Source: Acidimicrobiales bacterium
GTDB taxonomy: Bacteria > Actinomycetota > Acidimicrobiia > Acidimicrobiales > Palsa-688
Assembly: GCA_035533095.1 (NCBI GenBank)
Contig: DATLUM010000050.1
Coordinates: forward strand, 186,001-250,000
Reading direction: 5' to 3'
DNA: 64,000 bases
Made by a program: the position numbers and the translations under genes. Under the pieces are notes generated by a model. It had not been told where the DNA came from. It saw nothing but the letters and a program-made list of their open reading frames with translations, and did no database searches. Positions 32,780-41,612 of this stretch are shown here, piece after piece. The stretch's first letter is position 1; each line of letters starts with the position of its first letter.

Positions 32780-35101
32780 GTGCGTCGCGAGAGCGATATC
32801 CGTGCTCGGTTGGGGTCGGCAATCGGGGGCGCCGCCGTCGCCGCTCTGGCAGTCGCGACGCTTGCCGGTTGTTCCTCCACGGCGATTGCGCGCCGGTCGG
32901 GCCCGTCGACCACGACGACGGGCGGGACCGCCACAACCGGCGTGCCTGGCGCGACCTCAGGGTCTTTTTCCTGGTCCCTCGACGCCGACCCTCATCTCGC
33001 GCTCGGAGGCGGACCGGGGACGACCCTCTCCGCCGTGCTCTCCCCGTCCGCCGGCGGCGCCGGTTGGGTCATCGCTGGCACCCGCGACAACGGTTCGGGC
33101 GCGACGACCGCCACCGTCTGGACGTCCCCGGACGCGGTCACGTGGAATGCCACCGCCCTCACCGGGGGCGGCGTGTCGAGCGCCGCAAGTGCAGCTGCCA
33201 CCTGGAAGACGTCGACCGTCGTCGTCGGATCGGTCGGCACGGGCACCGAGAGGCGGGCGCAGGTGTGGGTGTCGCAGGGGCCCGGGTCGTCCTTTGTCGA
33301 GGTTCCGGTGACGTCCACCAACGACTCGCCCTCCACCATGGACCACGTCACGGTCGGCAACCTGGGCTACTTCGCCACCGGGACCATCGCCGGTCAACCT
33401 GCCGTGTGGTACTCCACCAACGGTTTGCAGTGGTCGGTCTCCTCCGGCGCCACCCGCTTCCTCGACGGGTTCCCCGGAGCGCAGGTGAACGCACTGCTTG
33501 CCACCTCGAACTTCGTCTACGCCGCGGGCTCGGTCCGAGACGGCACGGCCACAGACGCGGCGCTCTGGAGCACTCAGGACGGGATCGACTGGAAGCCCAT
33601 CATCTCCTCGCAAGGCGCGTTTTCGGGGGGCGGTGACCACGTGATCACAGGGCTTGCTCCGCTCGGAACCCTTCCCTCGGGGGGAGGACTCTTGGCCGTC
33701 GGGGGAGTCGAAGCCGCGGGGGCGTGGACACCCGCATCGTGGATCTCGCCCGACGGCGTGAGCTGGAGCCAGCCCGCCGGCGACTTTCCGCGCTCTGCAG
33801 GATCCGAAGAAGTGAGGTCCGTGGCGCCGGTCGCGACCCTCGTCGGCCCGTCCGAGTTCTTCGCGACCGGTGGCGGCCCGTCGGATCAGCATCTCTGGCA
33901 GTCGAGCGACGGTGTTCGCTGGAACCAGATCCCGTTCCCGCCGGCCGCTGCGAGCGCGGACGGCTGGCGGGCGACCCTCGTAGCTTCCGACGGCAACACG
34001 ACCGTCGTCGCCGACGGTGACCAGGGCCAGGCTCATGTGCTCACCGGCAGTTCCAAGGGTTGGAGCGAGCCGAGCGCGAACGCCCCCGTGTTCGGACCGG
34101 TCGCGGCCTCGGCCGACGTCGTCTCGTTGAGCCAGGGGAAGACGGGCCTCGAGCTGACCGTGAAGTTGACGCAAGCACCGCAGGCGATCGGGTCGGCATC
34201 GGTTTCGACGGTCACATTTTCCTCCGCCAACGGTGTGAACTGGTCGCCTCTGCCGGCCGGTCAGGCGAGCACGTGGCCGCCGGCGCCTTTGCCGGCCGGT
34301 GCGTCGGCGATCGATCGCGCTGGTACCGGATGGATCGCCGTCGGCAGCGGCCCCCCGGGGTCGCCGCCCCCCGCGTCCGGGCCCGAAACGTCGGGGGTGG
34401 GCCTCACTTGGACGAGCGCCGACGGATCCCATTGGAACCCCCCCACGACCTTGGACCCCAAGCCCGGCATCGGCCCGGAGCACCCGCGAGGGATCTGCAG
34501 CAGCACCGGGGAAGCGGTCGCGGTCGGCGAGGCCGACCAGCAGGGGTCCGGTGCCACGGCGGCAGCGGCGTGGTACACGAACAACGGGTCCCAGTGGAAG
34601 CCCGCCGGCATCGTCCCCGCTGCCGCCCCCGGCAGTGGCACCGAGATGCTCGGATGCGTCCAGACGCAATCGGGGTTCGCGGCCTTCGGCGCGGCTTCGG
34701 GCCCGGGAGGAGACAGCCCCGCGCTGTGGTCGTCCCCCGACGGGGCCCACTGGACCCGCGGGAACTCTGACTTCTTCGGCTCGGGCGCACCTGGCCCGAT
34801 CGTCTCGCTCGCTGTGTCCGGTCCGAACTGGCTTGCCGTGGCGAGCGGCGCGGCCGATTCCGAACCTGACGACTTCCCCGGCCCGTCGCCGTCCGCTTCT
34901 ACCGCATCCGAGGCAAATCAGCTCGGAGTCTGGGTCTCCACCGACAGCGGTTCCACATGGCAGCGCCTCGACGGCAACGGGGGGGTGTGGCAGGACGCGC
35001 AAGGAGCGGTTCTGGAGGAAGCGGGGTTCGCTGGTTCGAGAGCGGTGGTCGCCGGCGAGGTCGGCGGGCGCCTGGTCGTGTGGACCGGCGGGAGGAGCTA
35101 G
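32780..35101 (+). CDS. large secreted lipoprotein with beta-propeller-like repeats
   Basis: A 773-residue protein starting with GTG. A basic N-terminus and a hydrophobic stretch end in the lipobox TLAGC, so it is a surface lipoprotein. After a Thr-rich linker come about ten repeats of the form W-x-S-x-D-G-x-x-W (VWTSPDAVTWN, VWYSTNGLQWS, LWSTQDGIDWK, WISPDGVSWS, LWQSSDGVRWN, TWTSADGSHWN, LWSSPDGAHWT, VWVSTDSGSTWQ), typical of BNR/sialidase-like or photosystem-stability-factor-like propellers. No catalytic site is apparent, so binding or scaffolding is likely. It is convergent with the ABC exporter gene, overlapping by 4 bases. Confidence 0.75.
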   Translation: MRRESDIRARLGSAIGGAAVAALAVATLAGCSSTAIARRSGPSTTTTGGTATTGVPGATSGSFSWSLDADPHLALGGGPGTTLSAVLSPSAGGAGWVIAGTRDNGSGATTATVWTSPDAVTWNATALTGGGVSSAASAAATWKTSTVVVGSVGTGTERRAQVWVSQGPGSSFVEVPVTSTNDSPSTMDHVTVGNLGYFATGTIAGQPAVWYSTNGLQWSVSSGATRFLDGFPGAQVNALLATSNFVYAAGSVRDGTATDAALWSTQDGIDWKPIISSQGAFSGGGDHVITGLAPLGTLPSGGGLLAVGGVEAAGAWTPASWISPDGVSWSQPAGDFPRSAGSEEVRSVAPVATLVGPSEFFATGGGPSDQHLWQSSDGVRWNQIPFPPAAASADGWRATLVASDGNTTVVADGDQGQAHVLTGSSKGWSEPSANAPVFGPVAASADVVSLSQGKTGLELTVKLTQAPQAIGSASVSTVTFSSANGVNWSPLPAGQASTWPPAPLPAGASAIDRAGTGWIAVGSGPPGSPPPASGPETSGVGLTWTSADGSHWNPPTTLDPKPGIGPEHPRGICSSTGEAVAVGEADQQGSGATAAAAWYTNNGSQWKPAGIVPAAAPGSGTEMLGCVQTQSGFAAFGAASGPGGDSPALWSSPDGAHWTRGNSDFFGSGAPGPIVSLAVSGPNWLAVASGAADSEPDDFPGPSPSASTASEANQLGVWVSTDSGSTWQRLDGNGGVWQDAQGAVLEEAGFAGSRAVVAGEVGGRLVVWTGGRS

Positions 35102-38100
35102 AGCGTCGAGGACTGGGCAACTTCGCCAGGCTGGCCGCCGGCCGCATCACCCGCTCCCAGTTCGAAAGCGCGCCACATCTCGGCATAACGTCCGCCCCCG
35201 GCCAAGAGCTCTTCGTGGGAACCTTCCTCGACGACGCGCCCCATGTCCATCACCACGATCCGGTCCGCTCGGCGCGCGGTTTGCAGTCGGTGCGCGATGA
35301 GAACCGTGGTCCGGCCGCTCGACACGACCCCCATGGCGCGGGTGACCCTGGCCTCGGTGGCGAGATCCAGGTTGGAGGTCGCCTCGTCGAGCAGGAGGAT
35401 CGCGGGTTCGACCAGCTGGGCTCTGGCAAGCGCGACGAGCTGTCGTTGCCCGGTCGACAGCGACCGACCGCGCTCGGTGACTCGGTGCAGGTAGCCACCG
35501 GCAAGCCCCGCGACGAGTTCATGCGCGCCCACGGCTCTCGCAGCAGCCTCCACCGCTTCGTCCGCGGCGTCCGGGCGTCCGTATGCGATGTTGTCGCGGA
35601 TCGTGCCCGAGAAGAGGAAGGCCTCCTGCGGAACGTACCCGAGGTGGTGACGGTACGACTCGAGGTCGAGCTGTCTCAGATCCACCCCGTCGACCTCCAC
35701 CGTCCCCGAGGTCGGGTCGTAGAAGCGGGTCAGGAGCTTGACGATCGTGGACTTGCCCGCACCGGTTTCGCCGACGAGCGCTACCGTTTCACCGGGCCGT
35801 ATCTCGAGGTCGACGCCGCGAAGAGCTTCTTCACCTGGAGCGGCGGACGGGTACGCGAAGCGAAGAGCGCGGAACTCCACGTGCCCCGTGACCGCAGCCA
35901 GCATCACCGGGTCGGGGTCTTCGACAACGAGCGGGCGCTCGGCCATCAACGAGTTGATCTGCGCCATCGACGCGCCTGCCTGCTGGTAGGAGTCGAACGT
36001 CTGCGACAGTTGCTGGATCGGGTTGAACAGCAAGCCGAGGTACAAGAGGAAACCGACCAGCTCGCCGGAGGTCAGCGAGTGGTCGGCGACCATCACCGAC
36101 CCGACACCGAGAACCAGCACCACAGCGACGTCCGAAAGGAAGTCGACGAAGGGGAAGTAGGTGGCAACCAGTCGTTGGGCGGCGAGGCGCGCATCGAGGT
36201 AGCCGCCTGACAGGGTCCGGAACTGGCTGCGGTTGTGGTGCTCGCGCACGAAAGCCTGAGACTCCCGGACGCCGGAGAGACTCTCCTGCATACTCGCGTT
36301 CACCACCGCGATCCTCTCGCGCGCTCGTCCGTATGCGACCGAGGACAGCCGCCTGTAGAGCAGCGTGGCAGCGACGAGTGGAACAAGGACTGAGAGGGTC
36401 ACCAATCCCAGACGCCAGTTCCACACCATGACCGCGACCGCCACGCCGGCGAAGGTGAACATCGCGACGACAGCATTGATGAGACCGGTCTGGAGCAGAT
36501 TCGAGAAGGCGTCGACGTCGGTCGTCATCCGGGTCATGATCCTTCCGGCCATCTCTCGCTCGTAGTAGTCGATCGACAGGCGTTGGAGGTGGGCCCAGAT
36601 CCTGACCCGCAGCGCCAGGAGCAGGCGTTCGGCGGTCCGCCCCGTCACGAGCACCTGCCACACCGAGTCGAGCAGGTCGAGGGCGGCGACTGCGAGAAAG
36701 ACCGCTGCAGCGAGGAACACGATCCTCTGCGAACCCTTGGCGACACCATGGTCGAGCCCCCAACGGATCAGGACTGGCCCCGCCAGCGTCGCCAGCGCGT
36801 CGACGATCACGAGGGCAAGGCCCGCGAGAAGGTACTGGCGAAACGGCCGTACGAACCGCCTCAGGCTGAAAGACGGGTCGTAGCGTGCCTCAGCCCACAA
36901 GTCGACGTCCGGCTCGTCGCGCGCTGGGGGCAAAGCAGCCACCTTCGCGAGCAGGTCCGGCGTAGGGCCGAGTCCGGCCATCCACCCTCCACCCCCGCCG
37001 CCCATCCGTAGACCCGCCCCGAGGGCAGCTCTCCCGGCCCGGCCTGGGCCGGTCCCGACCGCGGCGTCGTAGCTTTCGTCGTCCTCCATCCCTTCGTACT
37101 GCCACAAAGACGAGGTGACGCCGCCGGCGGCCTCGGGCTCGCGCTCCTCCTCGATGGAGGTCGCTCCGCGGCCCTCCGCGTCGTCGCCGGGACCAGCGAG
37201 CAGGGTCCGGTAGGTGGGGCACCTAGCCATGAGCTCCTCGTGGGTGCCTTGGTCGACAACTCTCCCGCCGTCGACAACCGCTATGCGATCGGCGAGGCGC
37301 AGTGTCGAGCGCCGGTGTGCGACGAGCAGAGTGGTGCGCCCTCGCATCACCCGACGGAGCGTCGCGTGAATCTCCTCCTCCACGCGCGCGTCGACAGAGC
37401 TCGTCGCGTCGTCAAGAATCAGTATGCATGGGTCGGTGATGAGCGCCCGTGCGAGGGCGATACGTTGACGCTGCCCCCCGGAGAGGGTCAGGCCGCGCTC
37501 GCCGACGAGCGTCTCGTAACCGAGGGGGAGTCGGGATATGAACTCGTGGGCCTCGGCCGCGCGGGCTGCTGCCTCGACCTCCTCGTCGGTGGCGTCGGGC
37601 CTCCCGTACGCGATGTTGTCGCGAACCGACTCCGAGAAGAGGAAGCTCTCCTCGAAGACCACGCCTATCTGCCCACGCAGCGAACCAAGCTTCGCTTCGC
37701 GGACGTCGATGCCGTCCACCAGCACCCGTCCCTGCTGCACGTCGTAGAACCTCGGCAGCAGCAGAGCCACGGTCGACTTGCCCGATCCCGAAGCGCCGAC
37801 CAAAGCGACCGTCTCCCCTGCCGAGACGTTGAGGTCGAAGTGGTCGAGAACCGGCTCGCTTTGCAGGTACCCGAAGGTGACCCCGTCGAACTGGAGTTCA
37901 CCGTTGACGGCCGGCAATTCGATCGCCCCCGGACGATCCTCGACGAGCGGGGTGGAAGCCAGAAGGTCGAGCACCCGCTCGGCCCCAGCGCGTGCCTGCT
38001 GCCCGACGATGAGGACGCCGGCGAGCATGCGGGCCGGGCTCGCGAGCTGGACCAGGTAGGTGGCGAACGCCAAGAAGGTCCCGATCGATATCCGGTGGTG

Positions 38101-38922
38101 TATGGCCATCCATCCGCCGAGCGCGAGCACAGCGACCTGACCGAACACCGGGATGGCCTGCAAGACCGGCTGGTACCTGGCTTGGAGCCGCACTGCTCGC
38201 AACCTGGACCCGTACAGAACCTGTGCCCGGTCCATGAGATGCTCGATCTCGCGGCGCTCTTGGCCGAATCCCTTGACGACGCGGACGCCGGTGACAGCTT
38301 CCTCGACGACCACCGCCACTTCCCCCTCGCGCTGCTGAGAATCCCAGCTCGCGGGAAAGGTGCGATCTCGCATCCTGTACGCCGTCCAGATGAGGGCGGG
38401 CACGACACACAGCGAGACCGACGCGAGAAGCGGCGAGTAGAAGAACATGACCGCAAGGGCGGCGATGAGGAGGATGACGTTGCCGCTCATGATCGGCAGG
38501 AATGCCATCAGACCCTGCAGCAGGCCGACGTCGGAGTTGGCGCGGGACACCAGCTGGCCGGTCTGCAGTTCGTCGTGGCGCGCGAAGTCCAGGCGCTGGA
38601 GCTGGTCGTAGATGGCGTTCCGTAGGTCGTTTTGAAGATCCAGGCTCACCCGTCCGCCGACGAACCGCCGGATGTAAGCGGACCCGAACCTGACTACACC
38701 GAGGACGACCAGCACGATGATCCAAGGTGCAAGCGCGGACTCGTGGCGGATGATGACCCGGTCGATGACCTCACGTTCGATTGCGGGAACGGCGGCCGAG
38801 ATGCCACTGCCGAGAAGCGCTGCGCCGAACGCGAGCGCGACGTTGCGCCTGTGCGGCGCCAGCCAGGGGATCAGCCGGCGTATCCAGCCCTTCCTCTGCG
38901 CGGTCCCCTCCCGTCCATCCAT
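35098..38922 (-). CDS. double-unit ABC exporter (TMD-NBD-TMD-NBD)
   Basis: A 1274-residue fusion of two half-exporters. The first unit has six hydrophobic helices (20-310) and an ATPase with Walker A GASGSGKST near residue 375, signature LSGGQRQR and Walker B ILILDDATSS. After a linker rich in Gly and acidic residues, the second has helices (about 715-1010), Walker A GETGAGKST near 1050, signature LSTGQRQL and Walker B ILLLDEATSN. The first Walker B has Asp where the catalytic Glu belongs and the second signature is LSTGQ, so one ATP site is degenerate. The layout resembles M. tuberculosis Rv0194. The longer frame upstream of the ATG lacks exporter features. Confidence 0.88.
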   Translation of the reverse strand: MDGREGTAQRKGWIRRLIPWLAPHRRNVALAFGAALLGSGISAAVPAIEREVIDRVIIRHESALAPWIIVLVVLGVVRFGSAYIRRFVGGRVSLDLQNDLRNAIYDQLQRLDFARHDELQTGQLVSRANSDVGLLQGLMAFLPIMSGNVILLIAALAVMFFYSPLLASVSLCVVPALIWTAYRMRDRTFPASWDSQQREGEVAVVVEEAVTGVRVVKGFGQERREIEHLMDRAQVLYGSRLRAVRLQARYQPVLQAIPVFGQVAVLALGGWMAIHHRISIGTFLAFATYLVQLASPARMLAGVLIVGQQARAGAERVLDLLASTPLVEDRPGAIELPAVNGELQFDGVTFGYLQSEPVLDHFDLNVSAGETVALVGASGSGKSTVALLLPRFYDVQQGRVLVDGIDVREAKLGSLRGQIGVVFEESFLFSESVRDNIAYGRPDATDEEVEAAARAAEAHEFISRLPLGYETLVGERGLTLSGGQRQRIALARALITDPCILILDDATSSVDARVEEEIHATLRRVMRGRTTLLVAHRRSTLRLADRIAVVDGGRVVDQGTHEELMARCPTYRTLLAGPGDDAEGRGATSIEEEREPEAAGGVTSSLWQYEGMEDDESYDAAVGTGPGRAGRAALGAGLRMGGGGGGWMAGLGPTPDLLAKVAALPPARDEPDVDLWAEARYDPSFSLRRFVRPFRQYLLAGLALVIVDALATLAGPVLIRWGLDHGVAKGSQRIVFLAAAVFLAVAALDLLDSVWQVLVTGRTAERLLLALRVRIWAHLQRLSIDYYEREMAGRIMTRMTTDVDAFSNLLQTGLINAVVAMFTFAGVAVAVMVWNWRLGLVTLSVLVPLVAATLLYRRLSSVAYGRARERIAVVNASMQESLSGVRESQAFVREHHNRSQFRTLSGGYLDARLAAQRLVATYFPFVDFLSDVAVVLVLGVGSVMVADHSLTSGELVGFLLYLGLLFNPIQQLSQTFDSYQQAGASMAQINSLMAERPLVVEDPDPVMLAAVTGHVEFRALRFAYPSAAPGEEALRGVDLEIRPGETVALVGETGAGKSTIVKLLTRFYDPTSGTVEVDGVDLRQLDLESYRHHLGYVPQEAFLFSGTIRDNIAYGRPDAADEAVEAAARAVGAHELVAGLAGGYLHRVTERGRSLSTGQRQLVALARAQLVEPAILLLDEATSNLDLATEARVTRAMGVVSSGRTTVLIAHRLQTARRADRIVVMDMGRVVEEGSHEELLAGGGRYAEMWRAFELGAGDAAGGQPGEVAQSSTL

Positions 38923-38932
38923 ATCGTGAGCA

Positions 38933-38938
38933 ATGCTA
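38933..38938 (-). promoter_or_regulatory. -10 hexamer TAGCAT for the ABC exporter gene
   Basis: TAGCAT on the minus strand is 10 bases before the ATG at 38922, slightly further than at the other leaderless-type genes. Confidence 0.4.
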
Positions 38939-38977
38939 AATGACCCCTGGGACGTTCGGGCGGCCGGCTGGGCGGCT

Positions 38978-39310
38978 CTAGCGCCTCCAGGCTTGCCCGA
39001 AGAACCCTCCATGCGGGCGGGCGTGCGCGTGGTAGTGGTCGGGGATGTTGCGCATGTTGTCGTCCACGTAGTGCCCGGCGGTGAGCTGCTCCGCTGCAAC
39101 ACGAGCGAGCCGATCTTGCATGTGTGACATGGCATCGGGAGGCGGTGCCGTCCCGTGGTTGCGCCACACGACCATCGGCACGCAACAGATCTCGCACTCG
39201 GCGATCCAGCACACCTCGTCTTCGTAGAACCATGTCGTGCGCCGGGCGGCTTCGCAGAGTTCGCACCCGGCAACACGGGTTTGTTCTTCGATCTGGTACG
39301 GGTCGCTCAC
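38978..39310 (-). CDS. small Cys/His-rich protein, function unknown
   Basis: A 110-residue protein starting with GTG. Cysteines cluster in GCELCEAARR and CWIAECEICCVPMVVW, suggesting a zinc or other metal site. The C-terminal MRNIPDHYHAHARP is His-rich and faintly recalls the HIT motif but lacks H-x-H-x-H-x-x. I recall similar short proteins in actinobacteria with no assigned role. A TAGAGT hexamer 6 bases upstream of the GTG supports the start and separate transcription from the ABC exporter gene downstream. Confidence 0.6.
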   Translation of the reverse strand: MSDPYQIEEQTRVAGCELCEAARRTTWFYEDEVCWIAECEICCVPMVVWRNHGTAPPPDAMSHMQDRLARVAAEQLTAGHYVDDNMRNIPDHYHAHARPHGGFFGQAWRR

Positions 39311-39316
39311 CCCCCG

Positions 39317-39322
39317 ACTCTA
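39317..39322 (-). promoter_or_regulatory. -10 hexamer TAGAGT for the Cys/His-rich protein gene
   Basis: TAGAGT on the minus strand ends 6 bases before the GTG at 39310. Confidence 0.45.
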
Positions 39323-39369
39323 CGATGCTCGGCGCCCCGGGTGTGCCGGGCTGGGCATGGGAACGGGGC

Positions 39370-40035
39370 TCAGTGGCAGTAGCCGTACGGGTCGATCGGG
39401 GCGCTGGACAGTCCTTGCATGGACCAGCTGTTGGAGGACTCGTTCATGTACGCGGCCCGGCACGGAACGGTGATGACGATCAGCTTCTGGCCCGAGCAGA
39501 CCCCGGCCACGTTGATGCAGGTCATGGCCTGGTGGCCGAGCGAGTAGCCGGGGCATTCGAAGTGGAACCCCGGCGCAGCGTGGGCGGCCAGGTATGCAAG
39601 CGCCGGTCCGCAGCCGAAGTCCGAAGGCTGAGATGCGGCGTGCACCGTGGTGGGGGGAGAGGTAACAGGGGTGCGTGCCGGGGTGGTGGCAGCCAGCTGT
39701 TGGGGCGGGACCGTTGTCGCCGGCGGGGCGGTCGTGGCGGGTGCCGGCGCGACGGTCACGGCTGGCGGGACAGATCGAGTTCCGCGTGCAGTCTGGGCTG
39801 GCCGCGCCACCGCCGGGGCTGTCGCCGAAGAGTGGGCGGCCAACGTGGCCTGGTAGGGGACAGCCGCGGCGCCTGCTGTCACCTGCTGCAGAGCCAGCGC
39901 CGCGAGGACGGACACCAGGGCGAACCAGTAGCGGCCACGAGCCTGCAGACGGCCGGGCCGGTCGAGAGAATCCGAAACCGGCCTGCGTGGGGCCCAATCC
40001 AGCTCGCCGCCGGCGCGGTGAAACGTCCTGCTCAC
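39370..40035 (-). CDS. membrane-anchored surface protein with Ala/Pro/Thr stalk
   Basis: A 221-residue protein: a short cytoplasmic Arg-rich N-terminus, one membrane helix (YWFALVSVLAALALQQVTAG), a low-complexity stalk of Ala, Pro, Thr and Val (about residues 60-140) and a C-terminal domain with five to six cysteines (DFGCGPALAYLAAH, FECPGYSLGHQAMTCIN, PCRAAYMNESSNSW, ending GYCH) that probably form disulphides outside the cell. The terminal domain is not a family I can name. The GTG at 40035 was chosen; a TTG at 40092 would add 19 residues. Confidence 0.6.
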   Translation of the reverse strand: MSRTFHRAGGELDWAPRRPVSDSLDRPGRLQARGRYWFALVSVLAALALQQVTAGAAAVPYQATLAAHSSATAPAVARPAQTARGTRSVPPAVTVAPAPATTAPPATTVPPQQLAATTPARTPVTSPPTTVHAASQPSDFGCGPALAYLAAHAAPGFHFECPGYSLGHQAMTCINVAGVCSGQKLIVITVPCRAAYMNESSNSWSMQGLSSAPIDPYGYCH

Positions 40036-40259
40036 CCGAGTGTCGTCGGCGGGAGACGGCCTGACTTGAACCAGCGGGGGCCCACGCGGCAAAGGAGGAA
40101 ACGAGCCGCGTTCGCCGAAGCGCGGTGCGTTTCAGGACTACCCGGATGCGGGATTCATGACATCCCGTAGACCGGCTCCGAGTACCGGTCGAAACCGGCG
40201 GCGGCGGATGTGTCGTTAGACCCTGACGCGCCGGCCGCCCGGCACCGCACACTCGGCAC

Positions 40260-41540
40260 ATGGTCTTCGCAGCTTTGCGGGCGCGAGTCTTCATAGCCAT
40301 CGCCATAGCTATCGCCCTGGTCGCGGTGTTGGTTCCGGGCACTGCCGGCTCGGTCGTTGCGGCCACCGCGCCATCAGGACCTGCGGTCCTCACCTTCGGC
40401 GACGCACCCTTCTACGGAACCACCGCAAGCATCCGCCTCAACCGGCCCGTGGTCGGCATGGCCGCCACCCCCGACGGAGGCGGCTACTGGCTCGTCGCCT
40501 CCGACGGCGGCATCTTCACCTTCGGCGACGCACCCTTCTACGGATGCGGCGTCGGCTCGTTGGGATCCGGCCGCGTCGCCGCGGCCGTCATCGGCAGTCC
40601 AACCGGTCGGGGCTATGACATTCTGGCCACTAGCGGAACCGTGCGCATCGGGTTCGCCGGTGACGTCAACGGGGTCGGCCGCGTCGCGACCCTCATGAGT
40701 GAAGGTGGCGATCCCCTGGCAGCGATGCGGCCCATCCTGGGATCAAACGACGTCAATCTCGTGAATCTGGAGACCTCCGTAGGCTCGGCCGGGCAGGCTC
40801 AGAACAAGCAGTACACCTTCCAGTCCCCGCCGGAGCTGCTGTACCGCTTGCGGGCGGCCGGGGTCTCGGTCGTCAACCTGGCGAACAACCACAGCCTCGA
40901 CTTCGGTGTCGCCGGCCTTCTTCAAACGATCTCGGATGCCCGCGCCGCAGGGCTGCTCGTCGTGGGGGCCGGCGCGACGAGAGCCGAGGCCTACTCGCCG
41001 GCAGTTGTCGACACCCCGGCTGGCAGAGTCGCCTTCCTCGGCTTGAGCCAGGTCGTCCCCGCAGGTTGGGCCGCCACCGCGACCCAGCCTGGGGTGGCCT
41101 CCGCCTTCGACCTGCCGGCGGCCATCGCCGCTGTCCGCGAAGCCCGCTCGCTTGCCGATCAAGTCGTCGTCATGGTTCACGCGGGTGTCGAGCTGAACCA
41201 GTGCCCGACGGCCGACCAATATGCTCTCACCAAGGCGTTGGTGGGCGCCGGAGCCAACGTTGTCGTCGGTTCGCATCCTCACGTTCTCCAGGGTCTCGAG
41301 CGGATCGGATCAGCGCTCGTGGACTACAGCCTTGGGGACTTTGTCTGGTATGCCGGAAGCCCCCAGATTGATGTCACGGGGTTGCTGTCGGTGGAGCTGG
41401 GTTCGGCCGGGGCGGACACCTACGAGTTCACACCTGCTGTGATCGACGCCACGGGCAGCCCGCAACCACTGACTGGGGCGGCGGCGAGCGGCGCCCTCGC
41501 CAACCTCGCTTCACTGACGCCCGGTTCCGGTCGCTGCTGA
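40260..41540 (+). CDS. CapA-like metallophosphoesterase with N-terminal FGDA repeats
   Basis: A 426-residue secreted protein. A signal-like helix (residues 8-36) is followed by one and a half 42-residue repeats: LTFGDAPFYG, PVVGMAATPDGGGYWLVASDG, FTFGDAPFYG. The rest is a CapA/PgsA calcineurin-like domain: FAGDVNGVGR, VNLETSVGSAG, VVNLANNHSLDFG, VMVHAGVE and VVGSHPHVLQGLE provide the metal ligands (Asp, Asn, His). CapA proteins act in poly-gamma-glutamate or related capsule formation. The repeat region is common in Acidimicrobiia surface proteins and may bind cell-wall polymer. No pgsB or pgsC is nearby. Confidence 0.82.
   Translation: MVFAALRARVFIAIAIAIALVAVLVPGTAGSVVAATAPSGPAVLTFGDAPFYGTTASIRLNRPVVGMAATPDGGGYWLVASDGGIFTFGDAPFYGCGVGSLGSGRVAAAVIGSPTGRGYDILATSGTVRIGFAGDVNGVGRVATLMSEGGDPLAAMRPILGSNDVNLVNLETSVGSAGQAQNKQYTFQSPPELLYRLRAAGVSVVNLANNHSLDFGVAGLLQTISDARAAGLLVVGAGATRAEAYSPAVVDTPAGRVAFLGLSQVVPAGWAATATQPGVASAFDLPAAIAAVREARSLADQVVVMVHAGVELNQCPTADQYALTKALVGAGANVVVGSHPHVLQGLERIGSALVDYSLGDFVWYAGSPQIDVTGLLSVELGSAGADTYEFTPAVIDATGSPQPLTGAAASGALANLASLTPGSGRC
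40391..40544. repeat. 28-base direct repeat inside the CapA-like gene
   Basis: Bases 40391-40418 and 40517-40544 are identical and encode the two TFGDAPFYG copies, 126 bases (42 codons) apart. Identity at third codon positions suggests a recent duplication or gene conversion. Confidence 0.9.
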
Positions 41541-41566
41541 GCTCGAAGGCAAACTCGAGCGTCAGA

Positions 41567-41599
41567 TGCCACCGGCACCACTTGCCGGCTCAGGTGGCA
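41567..41599. terminator. hairpin between the convergent CapA-like and rnhB genes
   Basis: TGCCACC (41567-41573) pairs with GGTGGCA (41593-41599), and an inner CCGGC/GCCGG pair extends the stem. It sits 27 bases after the CapA-like stop and 14 bases from the rnhB stop, so it could end both transcripts. Confidence 0.5.
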
Positions 41600-41612
41600 G
41601 ATGGCTCCGCCA

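Noticed and set aside
32957-35002. 681-codon minus-strand frame opposite the propeller lipoprotein
   Set aside because: Low-complexity Arg/Gly/Ala sequence without domains; the plus frame has a lipobox and repeated W-S-x-D-G-x-x-W units.
38923-39276. 118-residue N-terminal extension of the ABC exporter
   Set aside because: The extension is antisense-type sequence overlapping the Cys/His-rich protein gene and lacks transporter features; a TAGCAT hexamer stands 10 bases before the ATG at 38922.
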